Notes under the pieces: model-generated
Seen by the model: only the letters and a program-made list of their open reading frames with translations
What the model was told of the DNA's origin: nothing
Databases searched by the model: none
In this document: positions 1 through 7,853 of the stretch, one piece after another
How the letters are laid out: the number at the start of each line of letters is the position of its first letter
Numbering within the stretch: the stretch's first letter is position 1
Assembly (NCBI RefSeq): GCF_015752315.1
Contig: NZ_JADOVJ010000001.1
Coordinates: 2,906,501 to 2,970,500, forward strand
Direction of reading: 5' to 3'
Origin: Nocardioides luteus
GTDB lineage: Bacteria; Actinomycetota; Actinomycetes; Propionibacteriales; Nocardioidaceae
Length of the DNA: 64,000 nucleotides
Translations under genes and position numbers: made by a program

Positions 1-997
1 ACTCGATGTCGATCCCCTCGCCGCACAGCGTGCGCAGCGTCTCGAAGAAGTCGTCCTCGAAGCCGGGCAGGAAGCGGCCGTCGACGTGAGCGGTGGCCTC
101 GGTGGGGATGACGTTGACCTTGTAGCCCGCGCTGGTCATCGTCGGGTTGGTGACGTTGCGCAGGGTGGCGCCGATCATCCGGGCCGCCGGTCCGAACTCC
201 TCGACGAGCCGCTCGGCGTTCTCCGGGGTCGGCTCCTCCCCCGCGATCTCGCCGACCGCGGCGAGCAGCGTCTGCATCGTCGGGGTCAGCTGCATCGGCC
301 ACTCGTGGGCTCCGATGCGGGCGATCGCGCCGGAGAGGCGGGTGATCGGGTTGTCGCGGTTGATCATCGAGCCGTGCCCGGCGGTGCCGCGGGCGGTCAG
401 CTTCATCCAGGCCATGCCCTTCTCGGCCGCCTCGATGAGATAAAGACGACGGCCCTTCACCGTGGTCGAGAAGCCGCCGACCTCGCCGACCGCCTCGGTG
501 CAGTGCGCGAGCAGGTCGGGGTGGTCTTCGACGAGCACGTGGGCGCCCTTCATCCCGCCGGCCTCCTCGTCGGCGGTGAAGGCCAGCGTGATCGGGCGCT
601 CGGGGATCCGGGCGGTGCGCTGACGCTCGCGGACGACCGCGAGCAGCATCGCGTCGAAGTCCTTCATGTCGACGGCACCGCGGCCCCAGACGTACCCGTC
701 CTGGATCTCGCCGGAGAAGGGGTCGACCTGCCAGTCCTCGGCCGCGGCCGGGACGACGTCGAGGTGGCCGTGGAGCAGGAGTCCGTCGCCCGTCGAGCCA
801 CCCCACTGGGCGACGACCGAGGCCCGGCCCGACTCGGACTCGTAGATCTCGGAGGAGATCCCGACCTCGTCGAGCTGCGCCGCGACGTACTCGGCCGCCT
901 TCCGCTCCCCCGGTCCCGGGTCGTTGCCGTAGTTGCTGGTGTCGATGCGGATCAGGTCACGGCAGAGGTCGACGACCTCGGTCTCGGCGCTGGTCAT
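1..997 (-). CDS. M20-family metallopeptidase/deacylase (C-terminus outside window)
   Basis: About 332 residues are visible; the reading frame stays open to the window edge, so the C-terminal end with the last metal ligand is missing. The start is the ATG whose complement is cat at 995-997; the protein begins MTSAETEVVDLCRDLI. Seen: HGHLDVVP near residues 76-83 (first zinc ligand His and the Asp of the M20 active site), GRGAVDMKDF near 105-115 (bridging Asp), and TADEEAGG near 145 (catalytic Glu-Glu). This is the M20/M25/M40 layout shared by ArgE/DapE, carboxypeptidase G2 and aminoacylases, cytosolic enzymes that hydrolyse amide or peptide bonds with two zinc ions. Exact substrate cannot be read from sequence. 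It lies divergently to the glycerophosphodiesterase gene. Confidence 0.85.
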   Translation of the reverse strand, partial: MTSAETEVVDLCRDLIRIDTSNYGNDPGPGERKAAEYVAAQLDEVGISSEIYESESGRASVVAQWGGSTGDGLLLHGHLDVVPAAAEDWQVDPFSGEIQDGYVWGRGAVDMKDFDAMLLAVVRERQRTARIPERPITLAFTADEEAGGMKGAHVLVEDHPDLLAHCTEAVGEVGGFSTTVKGRRLYLIEAAEKGMAWMKLTARGTAGHGSMINRDNPITRLSGAIARIGAHEWPMQLTPTMQTLLAAVGEIAGEEPTPENAERLVEEFGPAARMIGATLRNVTNPTMTSAGYKVNVIPTEATAHVDGRFLPGFEDDFFETLRTLCGEGIDIE

Positions 998-1100
998 ACC
1001 GCCACCGTATCGACCGGTGACGACAAACAGCCGCCTGACGTCCACCTATGCGATGGCAAAGGATTTCGTTGTGGTCGGATGCGTGGGTTTCCATGGGCGC

Positions 1101-1868
1101 ATGCAGAAGCGTGCCCTTCTCTCCGCTCACCGCGCCGCCGCGCGCCAGTCGGGGCACCGTGACAACTCCTGGGAGTCGCTCCAGGAGGCCGTCCGGATGG
1201 AGGTCGACTACGTCGAGTTCGACGTCCACCGCACCCGTGACGGCGAGTTCGTACTGCATCACGACGGCCACATCCGCGACCGCATCGGCCGCAAGGTGAG
1301 GATCGCGGACAGGACGTACGCCGCGCTCTCCAGGCTCGCGCCGTTCCGCCTGGTGCGCTACCGAGAGGCCCTCGAGCTGCTCGCCGCCCACGGCAAGCAC
1401 GCCCACATCGACCTCAAGTTCGCCTCGCCGTCGAACCACCTCGGGCTCCCGCACGAGGTCGACGCCGCCGAGATCGCCCTCGAGGTGATGAGGGAGAGCT
1501 TCATCGTGACCACGATGGTCGACGAGTCCGTACGCGTCCTGCGCGACTGGGCCGACCTCCGCGCTCCTGAGACCCTCGTCGGCCTCTCCCTCGGTGGCGT
1601 CGACTTCCGCCACCACCCGCTGAAGCTCGTCCGCCTCAAGCTCTCGGAGTTCTTCCCCGAGGGCCGCATCCGGCGCTGCCGTTCCAACCTGGTCGTCGTC
1701 GAGCACCGCCTCGCCGACGTCTGGCTGCTGCGCTGGGCCCACCGCCGCAACATCAAGGTCCTCGTCTGGACCGTCGACAACCCCGGCCGGCTGCGTCGTT
1801 TCGTCTACGACAAGCGCGTCTGGATGGTCACCAGCAACCACCCCGCCCGCGCCCTCCTCCCGGCCTGA
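1101..1868 (+). CDS. Glycerophosphodiester phosphodiesterase family protein
   Basis: The product is about 255 residues. It opens with SAHRAAARQSGHRDNSWES, the HR...E-type start of the GDPD TIM barrel, followed by VEFDVHRTRDGEFVLHHD, which holds the ExD metal ligands and the HxD catalytic motif. HIDLKF and VWTVDNPGRL match later barrel strands. The family hydrolyses glycerophosphodiesters to sn-glycerol-3-phosphate and an alcohol. The ATG at 1101 places the barrel start as in relatives; an in-frame ATG at 1053 is possible but adds unlikely residues. No clear ribosome site precedes either. The usual 'HRG' Gly is replaced by Ala (HRAAA) and the insertion before the 'ENS/DNS' segment is slightly long. 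No signal peptide seen. Confidence 0.8.
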   Translation: MQKRALLSAHRAAARQSGHRDNSWESLQEAVRMEVDYVEFDVHRTRDGEFVLHHDGHIRDRIGRKVRIADRTYAALSRLAPFRLVRYREALELLAAHGKHAHIDLKFASPSNHLGLPHEVDAAEIALEVMRESFIVTTMVDESVRVLRDWADLRAPETLVGLSLGGVDFRHHPLKLVRLKLSEFFPEGRIRRCRSNLVVVEHRLADVWLLRWAHRRNIKVLVWTVDNPGRLRRFVYDKRVWMVTSNHPARALLPA

Positions 1869-1940
1869 CCTGCGCGTGTGCGCAGAGGGCCATCCCGATT
1901 CGGCACCGGGACGGGGTCCTGATAATGTTCTTCTTGTTGC

Positions 1941-2026
1941 GCGCGGGTGGCGGAATAGGCAGACGCGCTAGCTTGAGGTGCTAGTCCACGTATTAGTGGG
2001 TGGGGGTTCAAGTCCCCCCTCGCGCA
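1941..2026 (+). tRNA. tRNA-Leu (anticodon GAG)
   Basis: The 86-nt sequence folds as a type II tRNA. The acceptor stem GCGCGGG pairs with CTCGCGC with one G-T pair. The anticodon stem CTAGC/GCTAG carries the loop TTGAGGT, giving GAG at the anticodon positions. A long variable arm follows, then the T arm GGGGG-TTCAAGT-CCCCC. The discriminator base is A, and CCA is not encoded. The long variable arm and A73 are leucine identity features. Confidence 0.95.
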
Positions 2027-2030
2027 CAGA

Positions 2031-2060
2031 GAGAAACCCCAGGGAGACCTGGGGTTTCTC
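2031..2060 (+). terminator. Hairpin terminator behind tRNA-Leu
   Basis: GAGAAACCCCAGG (2031-2043) and CCTGGGGTTTCTC (2048-2060) form a perfect 13-bp stem with a GAGA tetraloop four bases after the tRNA. There is no long T run, as is common in high-G+C actinobacteria. Confidence 0.85.
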
Positions 2061-2803
2061 GCATTTCACGAGGCCGCAGGATCGCCTAGTGGGGCAGCCG
2101 TAGGGCAGATCGGCGCACAGACCCAGTGTTGTGTTGGCTCACACCGCGCCGCTCCCTCTCAGGAGACCTCCCAGAACGTGTCGACGGCTCGTGTTGCCGA
2201 TCATCCGGTGGCCTCGTCTGCGTGAGAGCACGCTGCATTCAACGTCATGGGTCATCGGGAAGGCCTTGATGCTGGCGAGCGCTAGCGCGATCCATCGCGA
2301 TTGCCTGCGTTCTTGAGCCAGACCCTCCGTTGAACTGCGGTGATGTGGACTTACGCCTCCGCTGGCCGCCGCACACACGACATAGCGCGTACGGCGAGAC
2401 CTCGCCGGGCCACATTGCCGTCACGACGATGTGCCCAGGTCAAAGTGCTATCCATCCAACGACCGACCTCCCTGATGTACGGCCTGAACGGTGCGCACTG
2501 AACGCCAGGATCTCCCGTTGCCACCAAGATCCCGATACCAGCTCCTGACGTGCGCAAACCGGATAATCGCGACGCTTCCCGGATCGTGGCGAACGCCCAA
2601 CGGTGCCATCTTTGGAAGCACCCCATCAGAGGGACTGGCACGAAAGGCGCAACAGATGTCCAGCACTCGACAGCTTCAGATCGCAAAGCCGAAGGCCCGC
2701 TGCCTCCTCGCCGTAATTGACAGGCGTACCCCTCCGGTCGAGTCCCCCCTTCTGATGCAACACAAGTCGGTTCGATGAGGCACACCACGGACAGGAGAAA
2801 GTC
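2061..2803. other. Gene-poor stretch of lower G+C after tRNA-Leu
   Basis: About 740 bases with no convincing gene on either strand: open frames here lack ribosome sites and third-position G+C bias. Base composition drops visibly below the roughly 70% G+C of the flanks. The ten bases agtcccccct of the tRNA T arm (2011-2020) recur at 2741-2750, with 13 of 15 matching when the five preceding bases are included. This could be a decayed integration site, but no integrase is present. Confidence 0.45.
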
Positions 2804-2974
2804 ATGTGGAAAAACACGCAGAACTCCGGTAACACCAACGTACGGACCTTCCCGATGTCGCACTTCCTGCCGTGCCCACGGTGTGGTCACGAGGTGCACA
2901 CCTATCTCGCCTGCAGCGACACCTGCGCCTGCGCTCCGGTCGTCATGCCCGGCAGCGTCCCGCTGGCCGCCTGA
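2804..2974 (+). CDS. Small cysteine-rich protein (56 aa), unknown function
   Basis: An AGGAG ribosome site lies nine bases before the ATG. The product starts MWKNTQNSGNTNVRTFP and then has CPRCGHEVHTYLACSDTCAC: a CxxC knuckle, a histidine, and three further cysteines (C-x3-C-x-C), which could bind one zinc ion as a zinc-ribbon-like element. The tail ends PGSVPLAA. I do not recognise the family. The good ribosome site and the cysteine spacing argue for a real gene. A second small gene with an equally strong ribosome site follows 77 bases downstream, so the two may be one unit. Confidence 0.55.
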   Translation: MWKNTQNSGNTNVRTFPMSHFLPCPRCGHEVHTYLACSDTCACAPVVMPGSVPLAA

Positions 2975-3051
2975 TCCCCGGACCCGGACCTCCACTACCG
3001 AGACAGCTGGTCCGTTGACCGGTCCCGTCCCGGCGGGACAGAGGAGGAACA

Positions 3052-3225
3052 ATGGAGAACGCCGACCGACTCCCTGAAGTGTTGTCTGACTACCTCGCCC
3101 TCTGCCTGCACCTCGGCGACCGCACCCCGGAGCAGCCCATCGGGACAGCTCAACAGCTCCAGGGTTCAGGGCACACCACTGAGTTCTACGCCCTGCGCGC
3201 CGCGTACCGGGATCCAGCCTTCTGA
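3052..3225 (+). CDS. Small hypothetical protein (57 aa)
   Basis: A strong GAGGAGG site sits six bases before the ATG. The product, beginning MENADRLPEVLSDYLALCLH, looks soluble, with an N-terminal stretch likely to be helical (DRLPEVLSDYLALCLHL) and a C-terminal FYALRAAYRDPAF. No family recognised. It follows the cysteine-rich small gene and precedes a permease pseudogene. The sequence gives no functional hint beyond possible co-translation with its upstream neighbour. Confidence 0.5.
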   Translation: MENADRLPEVLSDYLALCLHLGDRTPEQPIGTAQQLQGSGHTTEFYALRAAYRDPAF

Positions 3226-3243
3226 GGGAGCCTTGGCCGGCCC

Positions 3244-4126
3244 GTGGACCACGTCGCATACAGGTCTGGGACCTCCGGCACCGTCACCTCGCGCTTCTAC
3301 GGCCTCGGCCCCCGCGGGTCGGCGCTTGCATCCCTCGTCTTCACATTCATGACCATCGGTCTCCTGTCCCTGGAGAACGCAGTGCTCTACTACGGCGCTC
3401 TCTTCGTGTTCGGACTAGAGCCCAGCGCACGAATCCCCTCTTCCGCTACAGCCTGCTCACCGTCGCCTGGATCGTCCTCCCACTTTCGGGCTGAAGGTCG
3501 TGCAACGGCTCTCGACGATCCTGCTTGCCGCTTGTCGAGCTCACTGTCGTCATGATGGGCGTCGCGCTGGCCGAATCCGGTACGTCGAACGGTGATGTTC
3601 TCTCGTCCGGCCCGTTGCTCCCGGCTTCGGCAGGGGAGGTGAACGGTTCACGACCGTCCTCCCGATCCTCGCCGGCTCCGCCCGCGCACTGGCGCTCACC
3701 GACCCCGACTTCGCCCCCTACGTGCGATTCAGGAGGGACGTCGGGATCCTGACCATCGGTGGCGCTCTCATGATCGACCTCGTCGTTGTTGTCCTCGGCG
3801 CTCTCATCGTCCACGCGGGCAGCAATCTCGTTGCGACCTACCTCGAGAAGCATCCGGCCCTGGCTGCCTCGCAGCAGGGCCAGACCGTCGCGGACAAGGT
3901 TGCCTGGATGGTCAGCCGCAACTCCAAGGCCAGCTTCATGGTCATCGCCGGACTTCTGGGCTTCCTCCTGATGTATGCAGCGCATGCGAAAGCTCAGGTG
4001 CTCAACACCTACGCCGGCGTGGTCAGCGTCCTCGCCTCATCGGTCACCCGAGCGATTCTCACCGGTCCTTCGCGAGGGACACGTCACCGTTCCCGTCGCC
4101 CGGAGACATCGTTACTCGACGCCTGA
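3244..4126 (+). pseudogene. NCS1-type nucleobase/cation symporter remnant, frameshifted
   Basis: Fragments of one membrane transporter occur in order but in different frames. The first frame reads GTSGTVTSRFYGLGPRGSA then a membrane segment and LLSLENAVLYYGALF. A second frame gives RYSLLTVAWIVLPLSG followed by a stop. A third covers KVVQRLSTILL, a fourth PLVELTVVMMGVALAESGT. The last long frame resumes with YVRFRRDVGILTIGGALMID, continues through two membrane segments and reaches KAQVLNTYAGVVSV. The fragments resemble cytosine/purine permeases of the NCS1 family, normally near 450-500 residues; N-terminal helices are missing and at least three frameshifts separate the pieces. A functional protein is very unlikely. 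Confidence 0.7.
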
Positions 4127-4242
4127 CCGCCACATGCGCGCGCCCGCCTGCGAAGTGACAGCCATGTTCCGGCAGGCGGGCGAACCATTTTGAACGTCGC
4201 CTCACGTGCCCTCGACGTCCGGATGACGGGATGTGCGTCAAC

Positions 4243-4278
4243 TGGATACTCACGTCGCTTGGTGGATGGCGACGCCCC
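4243..4278 (+). promoter_or_regulatory. Two-part repeat, candidate AraC operator of operon 1
   Basis: TGGATAC at 4243-4249 is followed 20 bases later by GGATGGCGACGCCCC (4264-4278). The same arrangement, same spacing, occurs upstream of the second catabolic operon at 13134. Outside the 14-base middle, 20 of 22 positions agree. Two half-sites about two helical turns apart suit the two HTH motifs of an AraC protein. It lies about 150 bases before the first gene of the operon. Binding is inferred. Confidence 0.5.
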
Positions 4279-4426
4279 TATGGCGAGTGCGACGGTGATC
4301 ACACAAGGCAGGTTGCGCACCACTCGACGGCGGTCTGATCAGTGCGACCCCAGCGTCCACGTCATCAACATCAACCAGCCTCGCCGGCCAGATTGTGCGC
4401 CGGACATCTCCGATCGGAAGGACCCC

Positions 4427-5503
4427 ATGACCGACCACGCGCTCGTCAGCAGCCAATGGCTGCGCGACACCGTCCACGCAGTCTTCGAAGCCGCCGGGCT
4501 CCAGCACGATGCTGCCGGCCGCGTCGCGGACTCGCTCGTCTCAGCGGACCTCCGCGGGGTGCCGTCGCACGGCACGATGCTGGTGCCGATGTACGTCGAG
4601 CGCATCCAGCGAGGTTCTGTTGCCCGACACTCCAGTGCCGGGGTTCTCGTCGATGCCGGGGCGGTCGCCGTCCTGGACGCTCGCGGCGCCCTGGGCCAAG
4701 TGACCAGCGACCAGGCGATGGACCTCGCGGTCGCGAAGTCCCGTCTGCACGGCGTAGGAGCCGTGGTCGTACGCAACGCCTTCCACTTCGGGGGCGCGTT
4801 CCGCTACGTCGAGGCGGCGGCCAAGTCCGGCTGTATCGGGATCGCCGCATCGAACACCCGCCCGCTGATGCCGGCGCCCGGTGGCGCCGCAGCCGTCGTC
4901 GGCAACAACCCGCTGGCCGTCGGCATCCCCGTCCTTGATCGCGAGCCGCTCATCCTCGACATGGCTCTGTCCGAGGCGGCGCTGGGCAAAATCCGCCTCG
5001 CCGCGCAGGAGGGACGGCCGATCCCGGCGACATGGGCCACCGACAGCGAAGGTGCACCGACCACCGACGCAGCGGCGGCGATCGCGGGACTCTTGCTGCC
5101 CGCGGCCGGCCACAAGGGCTACGGTCTCGCACTCGTCATCGACATGCTCACCGGCGTTCTGTCCGGTGGCGGGTTCGGCAACGCCGTCCAGGGCCTCTAC
5201 GCCGACACGTCGGTCCCGAACAACTGCGCCCACTTCTTCCTCGCCCTCGACATCGCACACTTCGGCAACGTGACCGAGTTCCTGACCCGCGCGGCCCAGC
5301 TCGCCGACCAGGTGCTGACGTCACCGACCGCTCCTGGAGTCGAGCGGACACTGCTTCCCGGGCAGCTGGAGGCCGAGCGTCTCGCTGCCTCGACGGCCTC
5401 GGGTGTACGGGTCGACTCCAGCGTTCTTGACGCTCTCGAGGCGACGGCCCGCGATCTCGGTATGACGTGGCGGTCCCCGGTTGCGGCAACGGCCTCGGCC
5501 TGA
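4427..5503 (+). CDS. Ldh family (malate/L-lactate dehydrogenase type) NAD(P)-dependent oxidoreductase
   Basis: The product is 358 residues, normal for the Ldh_2 family, whose members reduce 2-oxo acids or cyclic imines (for example delta1-piperideine-2-carboxylate). Seen: the N-terminal helical start, SADLRGVPSHGTMLVPMY with the catalytic-region His, RNAFHFGGAFRY, GNNPLAVGIP, ALGKIRLA and GHKGYGLALVIDML, all family landmarks. The ATG follows GGAAGGAC. It opens an eight-gene operon and is preceded by a 300-base non-coding leader holding the candidate operator. Its role may be to reduce a ring-cleavage oxo acid or an imine, but the substrate is unknown. The long upstream in-frame extension has no coding character and was left out. 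Confidence 0.8.
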   Translation: MTDHALVSSQWLRDTVHAVFEAAGLQHDAAGRVADSLVSADLRGVPSHGTMLVPMYVERIQRGSVARHSSAGVLVDAGAVAVLDARGALGQVTSDQAMDLAVAKSRLHGVGAVVVRNAFHFGGAFRYVEAAAKSGCIGIAASNTRPLMPAPGGAAAVVGNNPLAVGIPVLDREPLILDMALSEAALGKIRLAAQEGRPIPATWATDSEGAPTTDAAAAIAGLLLPAAGHKGYGLALVIDMLTGVLSGGGFGNAVQGLYADTSVPNNCAHFFLALDIAHFGNVTEFLTRAAQLADQVLTSPTAPGVERTLLPGQLEAERLAASTASGVRVDSSVLDALEATARDLGMTWRSPVAATASA

Positions 5504-5515
5504 TCGGCGTACGAC

Positions 5516-7126
5516 ATGCACAGCACAACGGACGCCGTCATCATCGGCGGCGGGATCAACGCGATGGTTGCCGCGGCGGAGCTCTCGGGTGCCGGCTGGT
5601 CCGTCACCCTGATCGAACGCAATCAGGAGCTGGGCGGCTTCATCGCGTCGGGCGAGCGGACCCTGCCCGGCTATGTCCACGACACGTACTCCTCCTGGCA
5701 CCCCCTCTTCCTCGCTGGTCCCGCCTACGCAAGTCTCGGCGCCGACCTGCATCGTCACGGGCTCGAGTACCGCAACACCGACGGCTACGTGACCGCGAGC
5801 GTCGATGACGACGGCAACGTCGCCATCGCACACCGCGATCCCGAACGGACCGCGGCAGGTTTTGAGCACGCCGCCGATCGAGCCTTCTACCTCGCCTCGC
5901 TGGACCGCTTCGTCGACAACGTCGATCGCGTCGGCAGCCTCCTTGGGACTGAACTGCACTCATGGTCGGCCGTTCGTCAAGGACTCGGCCTTCTCCGCAG
6001 CGTCGGACGTCGGTCCGGCGAGTCCTGGGCACGAGACGTGCTCACCAGCGGCCGGTCATGGTGTCGAAATGGCTTCGCCGGAACCGAGGTCGACCAGCTC
6101 TGGACCCCGTGGCTGCTCCACGCAGGGCTCTCCCCGGACCACGCCTCGGGCGGCTTCATGCTGCCCGTGCTGGCGGCCACGGTGCACGGCTTTGGTCTGC
6201 CGGTCGTCGCCGGCGGCGCCGGCAACTTCGTCGCGGCGTTCCGAGGCCTGCTCGAGGAGCGCGGAGTCCAGATCGTCACGGGCCTCGAGGTCGACTCTGT
6301 GCAGGTGGCACGAAAGCGTGCGGTCGGGGTCTCAGCAGGCCCACACCGCTGGGAGGCCCGGCGGGCCGTGCTCGCTTCCGTGGCACCTCGAACCCTCTAC
6401 CACGACCTGCTCCGTGGCACTGACATGGTGAGCGCAACGACCCGCCTGGATGCGCAGCGCTACCGGGCCGGCCGCGGCGAGATGCAGATCCACGTGGCTC
6501 TTTCCTCGCCTCTTGCATGGAAAGACCAACGCCTGAGCGAGACGCCGCTGATCCACATCTCAGACGGCTCGCGCAGTACCGGGATCGCGTGTGCCGAAGC
6601 CGAGGCCGGGCTGCTCCCGCGTCAGCCCACGGTCGTGGTCGGTCAGCAATATCTGCTCGACCCCTCACGAGTACCGCCCGGTGCGGCCTCACTATGGCTG
6701 CAGCTCCAAGAGGTCCCCTACTCCCCCGCTGGAGACGCCAGCGGGAAGATCGATACCTCAGCGGGCTGGACCCCCGACACCGCGGCCGCGTACGCCGAGC
6801 GGGTCCTCGATCGCATCGAGCAGCACGCACCGGACCTGCGGGCCAAGGTCCTCGCCGTCGACATCGTCACGCCGGTGGATCTGGAGCGATACAACCCGAA
6901 CGCCATCTACGGCGACCCATACGGCGGGTCGGCGGAGCTCGACCAGAACTTCCTCTGGCGCCCACTTCCGTCCGCGGGATCGCACCGGACGCAGGTGCAG
7001 AGCCTGTGGCACATCGGCGCGGCCACCCATCCGGGTCCAGGGCTCGGCGGCGGCTCCGGCCACCTCGTCGCTCAAGAACTCACCACCAGCCGAAACCCCT
7101 TCCGACTCTCCAGGAGCAAGCGATGA
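5516..7126 (+). CDS. FAD-dependent oxidoreductase, phytoene desaturase (CrtI)-like
   Basis: The product is 536 residues. AVIIGGGINAMVAAAELSGA at the N-terminus is the Rossmann FAD site, followed by LIERNQELGGF. The acidic residue at the end of the second strand and the ELGG motif fit the CrtI/amine-oxidase superfamily. The C-terminal GAATHPGPGLGGGSGH matches the second FAD motif of CrtI-like proteins (GxxTHPGxGvpGv). No carotenoid genes are nearby; instead it is embedded in an aromatic-type catabolic operon, so it more likely oxidises or desaturates a pathway intermediate. Its stop overlaps the next start (ATGA). Confidence 0.8.
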   Translation: MHSTTDAVIIGGGINAMVAAAELSGAGWSVTLIERNQELGGFIASGERTLPGYVHDTYSSWHPLFLAGPAYASLGADLHRHGLEYRNTDGYVTASVDDDGNVAIAHRDPERTAAGFEHAADRAFYLASLDRFVDNVDRVGSLLGTELHSWSAVRQGLGLLRSVGRRSGESWARDVLTSGRSWCRNGFAGTEVDQLWTPWLLHAGLSPDHASGGFMLPVLAATVHGFGLPVVAGGAGNFVAAFRGLLEERGVQIVTGLEVDSVQVARKRAVGVSAGPHRWEARRAVLASVAPRTLYHDLLRGTDMVSATTRLDAQRYRAGRGEMQIHVALSSPLAWKDQRLSETPLIHISDGSRSTGIACAEAEAGLLPRQPTVVVGQQYLLDPSRVPPGAASLWLQLQEVPYSPAGDASGKIDTSAGWTPDTAAAYAERVLDRIEQHAPDLRAKVLAVDIVTPVDLERYNPNAIYGDPYGGSAELDQNFLWRPLPSAGSHRTQVQSLWHIGAATHPGPGLGGGSGHLVAQELTTSRNPFRLSRSKR

Positions 7127-7851
7127 AGACCTCATTCGACGCCCACGGCGAGGTGCTCCTCGTCACCGGCGGCGCGCAGGGCATCGGTGCCGCGCTCGCC
7201 CGTGCCTACGCCGAAGCGGGTGGCACCGCCGTCGTCCTCGACGTGGCCGATGCGCCAGAGCTGGCCCAGCACCCGCGCATCGAGTGCCACCGCGTGGACA
7301 TCTCTGATCGCGACGCCGTGTTCGAGACCGTGTCGCGGGCCGTGAACCGACACGGCCGCATCGACGCGCTCGTCGCTGGTGCGGCGATCCAGCCCCGCAG
7401 CAACGTGGCTGACATGGATCCCGACGAGTGGCGTCGCGTCCTGGCCGTCAACCTCGACGGCGTCGTCTGGAGCTGCCAGGCAGTGCTCCCCCATATGCGA
7501 AGCGCGCGCTCCGGAGCGATCGTCGTCTTCGCGTCCGGACTCGCCCTCCATGGACGGGCCCAGGCCTCTGCCTATGCCGCGAGCAAGGGCGCTCTCGTTG
7601 CGTACGCGAAGTCGCTGGCGTCCGAGGTCGCGGAAGACCGCATCCGGGTCAACACCATCTTCCCGGGGGTCATCGACACCGCGCAGTTCCGTGACGCCAA
7701 CCCGGCGGGCGGTGAAAGAGAGCACTGGCAGAAGACGACCGGGATCGGCACCAGCGAGGACGTCGTCGGCCCGTTGCTCTACCTGCTCTCGGACGCCGCG
7801 ACCATGACCGGTTCGACGCTGACGCGCGACCGCGCCTTCTCCAAGGAGTGA
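7123..7851 (+). CDS. Short-chain dehydrogenase/reductase
   Basis: The product is 242 residues of the classical SDR fold: TGGAQGIG (NAD-binding glycine motif, residues about 15-22), a downstream LVAGAA in place of NNAG, catalytic Ser in VVFASG, and SAYAASKGAL giving the YxxxK pair. An Asp after the second strand (VVLDVAD) favours NAD(H). The end, TGSTLTRDRAFSKE, diverges from the usual TG...VDGG tail. ATG lies behind CAGGAG and overlaps the upstream stop. Likely role: alcohol/ketone interconversion on an intermediate of the operon's pathway. Confidence 0.85.
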   Translation: MKTSFDAHGEVLLVTGGAQGIGAALARAYAEAGGTAVVLDVADAPELAQHPRIECHRVDISDRDAVFETVSRAVNRHGRIDALVAGAAIQPRSNVADMDPDEWRRVLAVNLDGVVWSCQAVLPHMRSARSGAIVVFASGLALHGRAQASAYAASKGALVAYAKSLASEVAEDRIRVNTIFPGVIDTAQFRDANPAGGEREHWQKTTGIGTSEDVVGPLLYLLSDAATMTGSTLTRDRAFSKE

Positions 7852-7853
7852 CC

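Noticed and set aside
957..1841. Long open frame on the minus strand opposite the glycerophosphodiesterase gene
   Set aside because: It mirrors a gene with clear family motifs and its translation is Asp/Val/Gly-rich without any motif; typical shadow in high-G+C DNA.
2351..3259. 302-codon minus-strand frame across the gene-poor region
   Set aside because: No ribosome site, no motif and it covers two small plus-strand genes with strong ribosome sites.
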